The notes beneath the pieces were generated by a model, which was not told the origin of the DNA, made no database searches, and saw nothing but the letters and a program-made list of their open reading frames with translations. A stretch of 64,000 bases of DNA from Bursaphelenchus xylophilus. Taxonomy: Eukaryota > Nematoda > Chromadorea > Rhabditida > Aphelenchoididae. Below are positions 53,103-62,687 of the stretch, one piece after another. Within the stretch, counting starts at the first letter, position 1. Each line of letters begins with the position of its first letter. Location of the stretch: the NCBI GenBank assembly GCA_904066235.2, contig CAJFCV020000003.1, positions 1,860,001-1,924,000 of the forward strand, given 5' to 3'. The translations under genes and the position numbers were made by a program.

Positions 53103-53323
53103 CCGAACAAGTAGCTCGCTTCATTTTGCTCATTGAAACAATAAAAATCAGTAATTACAATTCTTATCGCCGCCAAGATAAGGCCCAAGAAAAATGGGGG
53201 GAACGGTTTGGCTTCCAGCGCGTTTGTGATTCCGATCAGCCATTGACGTCATCAGACGCGAAACGAGCAGTCATTCCCCTTTTGTGTAAAAATGGGATTG
53301 GTTGGGGAGCGAAATTTGAATAA
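53103..53323 (+). CDS. Terminal exon candidate, unidentified
   Basis: After the acceptor TTGTTTCGTAACAG and two leading bases, 72 codons are open to TAA 53321-53323 (EQVARFILLIETIKIS early, CKNGIGWGAKFE last). Codons are strongly purine-first, and AATAAA overlaps the stop (53319-53324). The middle is polar (YRRQDKAQEKWGERFGFQ). It is phase-compatible with 45107-45337. No domain is recognised. Confidence 0.4.
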
Positions 53324-53481
53324 ATTTTTGTTATATTTTTTGAATTTGAGAGGGGAAATCGAAAATTGAAAGTGATTTTTTGGGGAATATGTATTAGCCC
53401 TAGCCCGTTCGTAGAGCAACTGAATTGTGTTCATTTTTCCAAAGCGGAGGAAGGCCGGTTTTAGTGTTTTTTGGCTAACAC

Positions 53482-53926
53482 GGGAAGTACCCCAAGTGCG
53501 ACGCTCAGATTTGCTTTAAATTTTGCACACACATTGGGTATGGACTAAATATCAATTCCTGAAAGTTTTAGCTCGCGCTATGCGGGCGCCGTCGAGATAT
53601 CGAACGATTTTTGCCGCCGAGAGAGCACGCTAAACGCGGAGAGCGGTCAGAGAGAAAAAACGCTTTTTGGCCATAGGTTTGGCAGTTTTGTGCGGGAAAA
53701 TTTGATTTTTTGTAGAAAAATTATCCTTTACGGTTGAAATAGGCATGAAACTTTTCGCGCCGAAATTCGACAAAAAGTCCTAAATTTTGGCCGACTTTTG
53801 ATCTAAAAATCTCGGCTGTTTCTGCAACGCGCGAGCTAGGATTCTCGCATATATCTTAGAAAAAATTGTTCTAAATTTGTGCCAAGTTTCATCAAAATCT
53901 GAGCGTCGCACTTGGAGTACTTCCCT
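53482..53926. mobile_element. 450 bp palindromic element, complete
   Basis: Left CGGGAAGTACCCCAAGTGCG, right CGCACTTGGAGTACTTCCC; TAACA and TGTAA lie outside. Confidence 0.9.
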
Positions 53927-54171
53927 GTAAGTTAAGAAAAGGGAGACACTATGGCAACGAAGTGGACAAAAATATATAGGTTACAATAGTGGCTTGCTTG
54001 GGTCAAAATTAGTATTATACATATTCTTTAATTTGAAATTTCCCGGTAAATACCGGGCTCAAAAGGTTCGGAAGCCTTGAAAGTCGTCAGCTTTGTCAAA
54101 ACAAACCTGTTGTTTGATATTTTTTTTGAGTGATTGTAAATCGGTCAAAACAAGATTTCTCGGAGTCCCTA

Positions 54172-54311
54172 TCAGTCTGTCGGGAAAATAATGCGGATTT
54201 GTCGCGACTTGGAATCGCCCATCATCGCTCTGCTACGGATAGCAGGAGATTTTGTGCGGCGAGGTGAGGCATTTTGCTGCGACAAATCCACATTATTTTC
54301 CCGACAGACTG
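54172..54311. mobile_element. MITE, subfamily B
   Basis: Left TCAGTCTGTCGGGAAAATAA then TGCGGATTTGTCGC, right GCGACAAATCCACATTATTT. Confidence 0.9.
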
Positions 54312-54512
54312 GCTTTTTTCATCTTGACTAAAAAATTTCCAAACATTTGAGATTTTTTGAGACTTTTAAGGCGAAGGTTTGATAAATTTATTTAAAAAAA
54401 TCAATTTTTCCCGTCTTAGATTTTGACAAGCTTCTACTTTGAGAAATTTCACAACTAAAATTATTGGCCCTAAACCAAAAAAAAATTCGAAAATTCCAAA
54501 GATACCCTTGTA

Positions 54513-54815
54513 TCATGTCGCCAACGATAATAATTTCCCATATCTTGCCCCGAGCATTTTCGTAATCTCCGCGGTCGGAAATCTTGTGACTAAAGGACGC
54601 GGAAAGACCATCCTGATCACATGTATTTTAATATAATTTTTATGTTTATCATTCCCGTCGAGTGTCTCCGGCCCAGTCTCAACGACCTTTGGGTTACAAA
54701 GAGTTTGTGCAAAGGGGGAGGGCTGCATTGCCGGACGGGGTTCGGATCTTGAGGTTATTTCCGGGGATTTGGGTTGATTTTGGGACGCTTTGAGGTGGTT
54801 GTATTGAGTCACCAT
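54513..54815 (-). CDS. 100-codon ORF in a coding-like island; strand ambiguous
   Basis: The minus strand has an uninterrupted frame from AAAAATGG to TGA (MVTQYNHLKASQNQPK, Pro-rich, then RFPTAEITKMLGARYGK). The plus strand is an equally good alternative: VANDNNFPYLAPSIFVIS to KTILIT, a 40 nt A+T-rich GTATTT...TCGAG interval, then SPAQSQRPLGYKEFVQRG to TGA, joining in phase. The fall in GC between the two plus-strand blocks favours an intron there. Either way this is likely coding DNA; the product is unknown. Confidence 0.3.
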   Translation of the reverse strand: MVTQYNHLKASQNQPKSPEITSRSEPRPAMQPSPFAQTLCNPKVVETGPETLDGNDKHKNYIKIHVIRMVFPRPLVTRFPTAEITKMLGARYGKLLSLAT

Positions 54816-54831
54816 TTTTAAAAAATACAGT

Positions 54832-55008
54832 AAAACCTCTGCATAACGAATCTCAAAGATCTAACAAAAAAAATATTATACTTGTTACAGAAGCGGTTCG
54901 TTGGAAGGAAGTTGATTTGCGTAAAAATATTGACTTATAGGACCTTTGGAACTGTTTGTTAAAGACAGTTTTGTTACACGGAATTTGCTGTACAGGTTTC
55001 TCACTGTG
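54832..55008. mobile_element. Tigger/pogo-like MITE
   Basis: Left CAGTAAAACCTCTGCATAAC; the right end inverted reads CAGTGAGAAACCTGTACAGC, TA-adjacent on the left. Similar AACCTCTGTATAACGAA strings recur at 57.4-57.9, 58.45, 59.05, 60.4 and 60.8 kb. Confidence 0.55.
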
Positions 55009-55017
55009 GATGTTTAC

Positions 55018-55068
55018 CAGTCTGTCGGGAAAATAATGAGCACTCTGTCGCTGCGCCAATCAGTAACA
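55018..55068. mobile_element. Left-end MITE fragment, subfamily A
   Basis: CCAGTCTGTCGGGAAAATAA, TGAGCACTCTGTCGCTGCGC; then a CTCCGCCGAGC repeat element begins. Confidence 0.75.
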
Positions 55069-55094
55069 GCTAAAATTAGGGAAAGGGGTAATAT

Positions 55095-55500
55095 TGTTAG
55101 CCTGCGCCAGGTCTCCGCCGAGCCTTCGCCGATCATCCGACGGCTTTGCCAGGCCTTGTCGGCACTTCCTACGACCTTGTTTTTTTAATTTCCCCCTGCC
55201 CCTAGACTTCGTATCAATCGATTGTGCATTGATCCGAACTTTCGTCGACCTGAAAAGTTGGGACTCGAATTTTAATTGTCGCCAGAGATTGCCACGGCCA
55301 AAATTTCGGCTTCGGCTCCAGCTCTTACCTCCCAGAGCCGGAGCCGAGGCCAAATTTGCGGCTCCGGCTCCCGTGCAAGATTTAAAAAGGTCCCCGGCTT
55401 TTTACTTTTCTGAACGTTGAGAAGCCTGGCTCCCGGCTCGGAGACGGAGCCAAGAGCCGGTTCCGGAGCCGTAGCAATCTCTGCTTGTCGCTGATTGAAA
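55095..55500. repeat. CTCCGCCGAGC repeat joined to a GGCTCCGGCTCC-rich repeat
   Basis: GGTCTCCGCCGAGCCTTCGC and the TTCGTATCAATCGATTGTGC tail match 16.1 and 59.5 kb. It continues into GAGCCGGAGCCG blocks shared with 20.85 kb. Confidence 0.6.
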
Positions 55501-55655
55501 AGTTGCGACTTTTTTCGCGATCCACTTGGCAGACATGTCTAGACGTATTGCGCCCTCCTAGTAAACCCTCTCCACTTCTGATCTCTTTAAACCTCATCAA
55601 ACTTTGATCTCCGAATTTATCTGTTTACCGGTTCCTCCAGCCGACTCCCCCGTAC

Positions 55656-55721
55656 CTTGTTGTTGAACTCCAGCGTGTTTATCCCTGCCCAAAAGTACGT
55701 GTCCGCCAAGGAAGAGCACTG
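55656..55721 (-). CDS. Small internal exon, unidentified
   Basis: 22 codons (QCSSLADTYFWAGINTLEF then NNK) between an acceptor CGGATTAATCAG and donor AAG|GTACGG, phase 0 at both ends. About 80% of third positions are G or C, the highest in the window and like 40506-40883. The frame closes just upstream of the acceptor, as expected at an intron. The plus strand is also open but with a less biased codon pattern. It may be upstream of 40506-40883 in one gene. Family unknown. Confidence 0.5.
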
Positions 55722-55947
55722 CTGATTAATCCGAGGTGGGTGTTATTCAGAGGCTCGTCTGCTTCGCAAACTATTATGTTATCATGAATAATGCATCGTT
55801 TCGCTGCGCTCTTTTGCTTTTGTTTCAAAATACGGGAATCTCGAAGGCTTTTCAGAACGAATGGAGGTGTTTTAGATGAACGTAGCTTTGCTAGGACATT
55901 TTTTTGATGATCTTTTTTCACAGTCTGTGCAAAATTTTATCGAACTA

Positions 55948-56098
55948 TCAGCTTGTCGGGGAAATAATGAGCACCCTGTCGCATCGAAAATCGCATTTCA
56001 GCTGAGAAAATGAATTGTGTCGCGACAAAAATCCATTTGCGTTTCACTTCAGTGACACGATCGGCACAGCGACAGAGTGCTCATTATTTTCCTGACAA
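55948..56098. mobile_element. MITE, subfamily A
   Basis: Left TCAGCTTGTCGGGGAAATAA, right GTGCTCATTATTTTCCTGAC. Confidence 0.88.
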
Positions 56099-56149
56099 AA
56101 AGTAAAATCCTATTAACCTGACCCAAAAAAAGAAGCTCAGCTTTCTTTA

Positions 56150-56440
56150 TTAAACTGGGCATAAACTTAGAACTATTTTTTCTAAGAGATATGCGTGATT
56201 TCTAAAACAAGCTCGCGTTTTTCCGAAACGACCGAGATTTTTTGGCAATTTTTTGAAAATTTCGTTATAAAAATTTTATGCCTATTTATACCCTAGAGTG
56301 TAATTTTTCAACAAAAAAATCAATTTTTTCCGTAAAAAATGACAGAGATGCGGCCAAAAAATGTTTTCCTCGCACTCCGCATTTCGCATGCGCTCTCGAA
56401 AAATTGCAAGCCACAAAAGAAATTTTTTGTTATACAGTAT
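56150..56440. mobile_element. Fragment of the 450 bp palindromic family
   Basis: CTGGGCATAAACTTAGAACT, AACGACCGAGATTTTTTGGC and CCTATTTATACCCTAGAGTG are diverged family motifs. Confidence 0.55.
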
Positions 56441-56483
56441 TTTTTCGTTATTAGAGAGGTTTCTTTTTGGCAACAAGTCGACT

Positions 56484-56609
56484 CTAGTCCGTCGGGAAAA
56501 TAATGTGGATTCGTTGCGAGTTGGGGTCTCCCATCATCGCTTTGTGACAGCTGGCTGGAGATTTGAGATTTTTCTGTGAAAAATTGGTATTATTTTCCCG
56601 ACAGAGTGA
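56484..56609. mobile_element. MITE, subfamily B, shortened
   Basis: Left TAGTCCGTCGGGAAAATAAT, right GTATTATTTTCCCGACAGAG. Confidence 0.85.
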
Positions 56610-57008
56610 TGTTGCTCGTTACAGACAGACTTTATCATACTGGAATTTTCTGCCATAGATTCCACACTCATCATCTGTCCCCTACAGCGCTTATTTTCCA
56701 GTTTTTTTTCAACGCAAACCTCATTGCCGCTGACCTCAAACCCATCGCATAGGAATCAAGAAACAACTAGTCTAGACGCCCGACCAATCTTTCTTCATTT
56801 TGTTCGGACGAAAAAACGATTGGCATTGGCAAAGTTCTCCTTCAAATCGGCCGAACATTCTGTCAGATCGACGTCAGAAAAAAGTCGTCTCAACTTCGGC
56901 GGCCCAAAAGCATTTTTTTGTTTGATTTTTTTCGGCACTAACAGCTTGTCTCAAGCGCTTGAGGGGCTAAAAAATTGGGAAGACGAGAGAGAACACCTTG
57001 ATCTAACC

Positions 57009-57400
57009 GGGGAGGTGCTTCAAGTGCGACGCTCGGATTTTCGTTAGTCTCTTTATACACACGCCTGGCATGGGCCACATATCAATTCTGGAAAGTTTTA
57101 GCTCGCGCTTTGCAGGGGCAGCGGAGATATTCAACGATCTTTGCCGCCAAGAGAGTACGCGAAATGAGGAGAGTGCTCAGAGCGAAAACACTCTATGGGT
57201 TTCGGATTTTTGGCAGAAAAAAGCGTCTATGGTCCGACAATTGACATTAGCCAAAACGTGTCTCTATTTTTGAGGCCGAGAGAGTACGCGAAACGCGGAG
57301 AGCGGTCAGAACGGAAGACCTTTTTGTTTTTCAGACTTTGGGCCGAAAAAAAAGCGGCCAAGGTCTCAAAAGCTTAGAACAGGCCAAAACATGTCTCTGC
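57009..57400. mobile_element. 450 bp family, two partial units
   Basis: GGGGAGGTGCTTCAAGTGCG begins the first; a second GCCGAGAGAGTACGCGAAAC block begins at about 57270. Confidence 0.6.
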
Positions 57401-57451
57401 ACAACGAAGCCCTTCTATAACAAATAATTTTCCGGTTCATTATACAGAAAT

Positions 57452-57860
57452 GGGAAGTGCCTCAAGTGCGACGCTCAGATTTTCTTGCGAAATTTTACCC
57501 ACGTTGGGCATAGGCCATATATCAATTCTAGAAAGTTTCAGCTCGCGCTTTGCAGGACGGTCGATATATTCACCAATCTTTGCGGCCGAGAGAGTACGCG
57601 AAACGCGGAGAACTCTCAGAGAGAAAACACTCTTTGTTTCCCGGATTTCGGGCAGCAAAAAGCGGCAAGGGTCCAAGAGTTGACATTAGGCTAGACTGGG
57701 TCTCTGTACAACGAAACTCTTCTATAACGAATCAATTTTTCTTTGGTCCATTTGGTTCGTTATACAGAAGTTTTGATGCAATACATAGTGTCTCTATATA
57801 ACAGAAAGGCACAAAAATATAAAATTGGTTATAGAAGGGTTTTGCTTTACAAAGGTTGGT
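57452..57860. mobile_element. 450 bp family left half joined to Tigger-like ends
   Basis: GGGAAGTGCCTCAAGTGCGA at 57452; from about 57700 TCTGTACAACGAAACTCTTC and the inverse TTATAGAAGGGTTTTGCTTT form a hairpin of the TATAACGAA type. Confidence 0.55.
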
Positions 57861-58019
57861 TCTCATTTGGGACCGCCAAAATTATTTGTTGATGACAGGT
57901 TTCGCTGCTTCGGCATCTTTCGTATAAAAAATCTCCACCGTATTTGCTATATTAGAGCTTCGTTGTACAGAGGTCTTCTGGTCTAAATTCCTTTTAATAC
58001 CTCAAAAATTTTTGTAATA

Positions 58020-58165
58020 TCAGTTTGTCGGGAAAATAATGAGTGTCGCAGTGAAAATCGCATCGCCGCCGAGAAAATGAATTGTCTCGCGACAAATCAA
58101 ATTGATTTTCACTCCAGCGACATGATCGGCTCAGCGACAGAGTGATCATTATTTTCCCGACAAAC
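58020..58165. mobile_element. MITE, subfamily A
   Basis: Left TCAGTTTGTCGGGAAAATAA, right TCATTATTTTCCCGACAAAC. Confidence 0.88.
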
Positions 58166-58503
58166 AATCGTATCACTATTTTTTTCATTTTTTGCCAATC
58201 TTTGCCCTCCGGCACTCCATGAATTTTGTCGCTCCGTGATCCACATGCATCATGTCCCGATCACTTTCCAGCCCAATTCGTCCCACTTTTTTCGTTTGAT
58301 TGATCTGAAAATTCGGAACATCAGATTATGGGAGCGGAGCAGAGTCCTTTGACCCGGCGGGCATCAAGAATCATATTGACGGATAGGTGTGTCTGGTTAT
58401 GAGCTTCGTCAAAGTTGGACTTTTTTGAAGGACTTGACAAAAAATATCAGCAAAACCTGTGTAGAACGAATCCTAAGGGACAAATAGTAGTACTATATTT
58501 TTA

Positions 58504-58653
58504 TAGTCTGTCGGGAAAGTAATGAGTTTGCCTCTGTGGCAACGAAAATCACATCACGGCCGAGAAAATGAGCTGCGTCGCGACAAAATCAAATTGCTTT
58601 TTACTAGCGACCGGCGCAGCGACATTGTGCTCTTTGTTTTCCCGACAGACTGA
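58504..58653. mobile_element. MITE, subfamily A
   Basis: Left TAGTCTGTCGGGAAAGTAAT, right CTTTGTTTTCCCGACAGACT. Confidence 0.88.
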
Positions 58654-58770
58654 TAGGGATGCTTCGCTGTTTCAGGGTTAACTTCGGCACAAAGCTGACT
58701 TCAGAGGCCCTCAAAATTGTTTGTTATAGAGAGGTTTCATCATATCGAAATTTCTTGCCCAGACGTTCTA

Positions 58771-59029
58771 TTGTGACGGACCTGATCCAGTGGCAAAAAA
58801 ACGTATCATTTTGCATCCGGGAAGTATCAAAAAATGTACCAAAATGCCTCCCTCTCCAACTAAAATATCTCCGTTTGGAAAGGCGCGCGCTTTCCCTTAC
58901 TAAAAGAGCGGGCGCGCTTTTGAAATCGCAGTTTTTTACTTGGAGAGGGAGGTATTTCGCCACATTTTTTGATACTTCCCGGATGCAAAATGGTACGTTT
59001 TTTGCCGCTGCACCAGATCCGTCAGTGTA
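58771..59029. mobile_element. GATCCAG-family element, complete
   Basis: Left TTGTGACGGACCTGATCCAG, right CACCAGATCCGTCAGTGTA. It carries the GAGCGGGCGCGC centre. A right-end fragment of the family follows at 59141-59209. Confidence 0.8.
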
Positions 59030-59509
59030 GAGCATCTAGACAAGAAACTTCTATCTAACAAAACTTCTCTATAACGAACAATTTCGAGGGTCTCTGAAGC
59101 CAGCTTTGGGCCTAAATTCACCTCCTGGCAATGATGTATCAATGGTTTTTGATACTTCCCGGATGCAAATTGCTACGTTTTTTGCCACTGGATCAGCTCC
59201 GCCACTGTACCGCAATCTTTATAAAATCCTTTTTACATAACGAAACCAAAGTTTTGAAGGCGAGAAACCTTTGAGAAATGCAACTTCTCTCGGCTCCCTA
59301 GCTTATTAAACCTCATCAGTGGTTGATGGCCGACTCATTATGAGCTGATGGGGTTCTTTTGCGTCTTATCTCGACCCGAAGTTTATTGTTTTCGGCGTCG
59401 AAGAAGACTGTTGGCCATTAAATAAACTTTTATTGGGTTAAATGTCGAGGAATTTTGTTTTGGATTTTTTCAGATCTTTGAGTCGGATTATCGCGTAATC
59501 TATGAGATT

Positions 59510-59700
59510 TGACTTGTGTCCCGACATTCCGGATCAACACAAAATCGATTGATAAGGGGGGCAGGGCAGGTGGATACCGAAAAAAAGGCTGTGGGAAGTG
59601 CCTAAAAGGCCTGGCAAAGCCGTTGGATGGTCGGCGGAGGCTCGGCGAAACCTCGGCGGAGACTTGCAATATGTCCATTTTTTCTAATTTTATCGTTTAC
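59510..59700. repeat. Inverted copy of the CTCCGCCAAGC repeat element
   Basis: TCAACACAAAATCGATTGAT followed by GGCGGAGGCTCGGCGAAACC mirrors 55.1 and 16.1 kb. Confidence 0.6.
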
Positions 59701-59942
59701 TAACGTTCGTTTTTTCTTTACCCTTAGTTATTGTAACATATAAAAGACAAAAAATTTGGGGCAAAAAATTAAGATCCGTAACTTTTATCTAGGTATTATT
59801 GATGTGCGTATACATGTAAGATACCTCAAAATTTGGTGTTAGGCTACTCCTAGGACTCGATCGCACTTATTATTTCTTTTAATGAAACCTTCTGCTAGAT
59901 TCCCGATACACAATACAACGACGAACCAACGCGATCCATATC

Positions 59943-60295
59943 AGTCTGTCGGGAAAATAACGGCGGATCGTCGCAGCAAAATGTCTCGCCTCGCCGCTAT
60001 CGCGCACCAAATCCCAAGCCGCGGCTTGCAGTCGCAAAGCGATGATGAGCGACTCACGTCAAAATAAAAAGGGAATTTCGTCAAAGTCGTGGCGATCCGC
60101 GAAATAACGATTTGCGGTTGGCGAGAGGAAGAGGGCGCACGCACAAGAAGGAAGAGAGCGGTCAGAGAAAGAAGAAAAAAATCGGCCGTTGCTTTTCGCT
60201 GCGGCCCCTCACGAAATTTCGTTTTTCTTCTATTTTCATTCTGACGTGCGACTCCGAGGCGCGACGATCCGCCGTTTTTTTCCCGACAGACCGAT
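59943..60295. mobile_element. Subfamily C MITE split by another transposon
   Basis: The left part TCAGTCTGTCGGGAAAATAA...GATGAGCGACTC (to about 60054) resumes as GCGACTCCGAGGCGCGACGA to the right end. GCGACTC is present on both sides of the insert. Confidence 0.88.
60055..60248. mobile_element. Transposon inserted in the MITE, 7 bp target duplication
   Basis: About 194 bp with ends ACGTCAAAATAAAAAGGGAA and the inverse CTATTTTCATTCTGACGT, flanked by GCGACTC repeats. Inside is an AGAGAGCGGTCAGAGAAAGA string like the centre of the 450 bp family. Confidence 0.8.
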
Positions 60296-61265
60296 AGTAC
60301 TGTTGACCCGAGCACGCGGACCCGAAAAGTCGTAGCTCCATCACTTCAGCGACTTTACGGACGGGCTAGTATCTGTACAAGGAATATTTAAAGGCCAAAA
60401 AACATATTTGCTATAAAAGGGTTTCTTGTACAAAGGTTTATTTTGAGGTAAAGTTGACCTGGGACTTGGAAAACCGTTCGCTTTTAGGAAGTTTTAGCCG
60501 TCCAAAGGTTTGTTGTGTAGAGGTGGCATGTATTGGATGTTACAGTCCTAAAGGCCGATCAATTTTATTATTTCTACTAGCTAAGACTTCTGCTACCGTC
60601 TTCCATGCATACGACGAACCGACGCTATCTATAGTGCAGTATTGTATCGTTGACTCGAACTGTCGCTGACCCAAAAAGTTGCAGCGCCATGGGGCGCCAT
60701 GGCGCGCCATGTGACTCACAAAAATGGACCTGTCTACAACAAGCCATATTTTTAGCGACTATTAGGTGATTTAGCGTCAAATAAAACGTCTTTCCAACAA
60801 AACCCTTCTATAACAAACGTTTTTTGGCCCTTTATGGTACGTTCTTCATTAGTATTACTTGTATTCCTTCACAATGACCATTGAAGGGTCCAAAAAAGCC
60901 AACTCGCTATTTGTACCCCAAAAAAATTGTCGAGAACGCGTCCTGCCACCTCCCCATTCCAATGATAAGAGTGCACAAGCCGTTCATCACATGAAAAGTT
61001 TCAGTTTCTCGCCGCCGGCGCGTGTGTTTTTGATTTACGCGAGTTGTTCGTCATTTTTATTTCCATTACATAAATCTCCGGACGTCGCATCTGGCCACAG
61101 CCCCATTCAAATCCATCAAGAAGCAGTGGGTGCTCACGTGAAGGGGGTGGGATGATTATTATTGTCAATTCGATTATATTTTTCGCCTTTTTTTTGTATG
61201 CGACTTGTTTGGGTTGGGGAGATGAAAGAGAGGGTGGCGAGATTAGGTTGGAAAAAAAGTCTAGC
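60296..61265. other. Mainly unique DNA with Tigger-like strings
   Basis: TATAAAAGGGTTTCTTGTAC at about 60410 and AACCCTTCTATAACAAACGT at about 60801 form an inverted pair. The block CCATGGGGCGCCATGGCGCG near 60690 is a small palindromic repeat. No supported exon. Confidence 0.35.
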
Positions 61266-61640
61266 AAAGAATACTCCAAGTGCAACGCTCAGATTTTCTT
61301 TGAATTTTGCACACGGTTTGAGCATAGACTAAATATGAATTTTTGAAAATTTTAGCTTGCGCTTTGCACGCGAAGCCGAAATATTCAACGATCTTTGCGT
61401 CCGAGAGAGTATGCGAAAAGCAGAGAGCGGCCAGAGACAAAAGCACTCTTTAGACATAGGAAAAAAATTATTTTTTATAAAAACATGGCCCTCTACGACA
61501 GCAACAGTCGTGAAGATTTTCATTACAAAATTTACAAAAAAAAGCTGACAAATTCGCAAAATTTTAGAAAGAACAGAATACTTGGCATCCTTTTTGGAAT
61601 GAAAAATCTCGATCGTTTCTTCAAACCGTCTTTGATGCCG
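61266..61640. mobile_element. 450 bp family, diverged, ends lost
   Basis: Starts AAGAATACTCCAAGTGCAAC; carries GAAAAGCAGAGAGCGGCCAG; fades near TCGATCGTTTCTTCAAACC. Confidence 0.6.
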
Positions 61641-61728
61641 AGAAAATGAATTGTGTCGCAGCAAAACGAAAAAAATTTTCACTTCAGCGACTCGACCGAG
61701 AATGCGCTCCTTTTCCCGACATACTGAC
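61633..61728. mobile_element. Right-half MITE, subfamily A
   Basis: GATGCCGAGAAAATGAATTG to TTTTCCCGACATACTGA. Confidence 0.75.
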
Positions 61729-61785
61729 AGAGTGAAACCTGTGTATAACATCGCTAGAGGGCCAAAAAATTATTCGGTATGTGAG

Positions 61786-61937
61786 CCTGCCGGAAAAATA
61801 ATGAGCACAATGTCGCTGCGCCAATCGCGTCGCTGAAGTGAAAGGGAATTTGATTTTGCCGCGAAGACTATTCATTTTCCCTGTGGCGATGTGCTTTTCG
61901 ATGCGACAAAGTGCTCATTATTTCCCCGACAGACTGA
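61786..61937. mobile_element. MITE, subfamily A
   Basis: The left end is diverged (GAGCCTGCCGGAAAAATAAT); the right end is TTATTTCCCCGACAGACTGA. Confidence 0.88.
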
Positions 61938-62081
61938 TATTTTTTGCCAAAAACTGGACAGTGCCGATCGTCAGGACTTTTTCGACATCCGAGCACCACA
62001 CTTTTGAGCACTTGACTTCCGAACGTTTTTTCTCTCCCTTATGACATTTCGTCGTACAAAATGTCATTACTCCTCTTTTCT

Positions 62082-62173
62082 TCAGCTGAAAACCAGCTGC
62101 GTGTAGTCAACCGGCGTCACAGCGCCGTCGCTTCTCCCATTCTTCAAACCTTTTCGTTCCGTCAGAGACAATG
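62082..62173 (-). CDS. Terminal exon candidate, unidentified
   Basis: After an acceptor CTTCAATGTTCTAG and two leading bases, 29 codons (LSLTERKGLKNGRSDG, then VTPVDYTQLVFS) run to a TGA. It joins in phase to 62311-62484 through a 137 nt intron with a T-rich 3' part. A second frame (IVSDGTKRFEEWEKRRR) is also open. The plus strand has a fine TTTTCTTCAG and an open frame as well, but purine-first codon bias favours minus. Function unknown. Confidence 0.38.
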
Positions 62174-62310
62174 CTAGAACATTGAAGACACAAAAAAAAG
62201 GTAGAAAAAAAGACTGTTCCTTGCAAATCAGTGTAAAAGTTCAACGAGTTGTGCTTTGTTTTCTTCGGGCGGCCGGAGGAAAGGGAGACGGGTCTGGCCG
62301 TTCTCCGCAC

Positions 62311-62484
62311 CTTGAGCCATTTGCCCGCCGGGCCTGTTCGCCCGCCGGATTTGATTTCCTGCCGCCGGGCCGCCCCGAAAAACACGGCCCGCGGCTGTAA
62401 AAGCCCCATGGGCAACTTGAAGGTGATACGGGACCGAGTTTACGATGTCGAGAGGGATGTCCGGAAGCCTGCTTGAGCCGACTG
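62311..62484 (-). CDS. Exon candidate in a GC-rich island, unidentified
   Basis: From an acceptor CTCAAAACTACAG to donor CAAG|GTGCGG, 57 codons are open after two leading bases (VGSSRLPDIPLDIVNSV early, RRANRPGGQMAQ late), leaving one base for the next exon. Other frames are open too: a minus-strand frame from an ATG near 62415 (KSGGRTGPAGKWLKVRR) and a plus-strand frame ending MGNLKVIRDRVYDVERDV. High GC makes stops rare, so the frame choice rests on the splice phase. Confidence 0.35.
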
Positions 62485-62687
62485 CTGTAGTTTTGAGATG
62501 GGGATGGGGATATTCACCTTGGCAAAGCGATAAAGTTGAATGGAAATGGGTAATACAGGATGAATCGCAATTTTTTGATGACATTGTTTTATCCACAGCT
62601 TGAGGATGATATTTACAGAATTTTTTTTGCGCAAAAATTGCAAGCAATATTGGAGATGACCAAAAAATCCAATCTTTTGTCAAAAAA

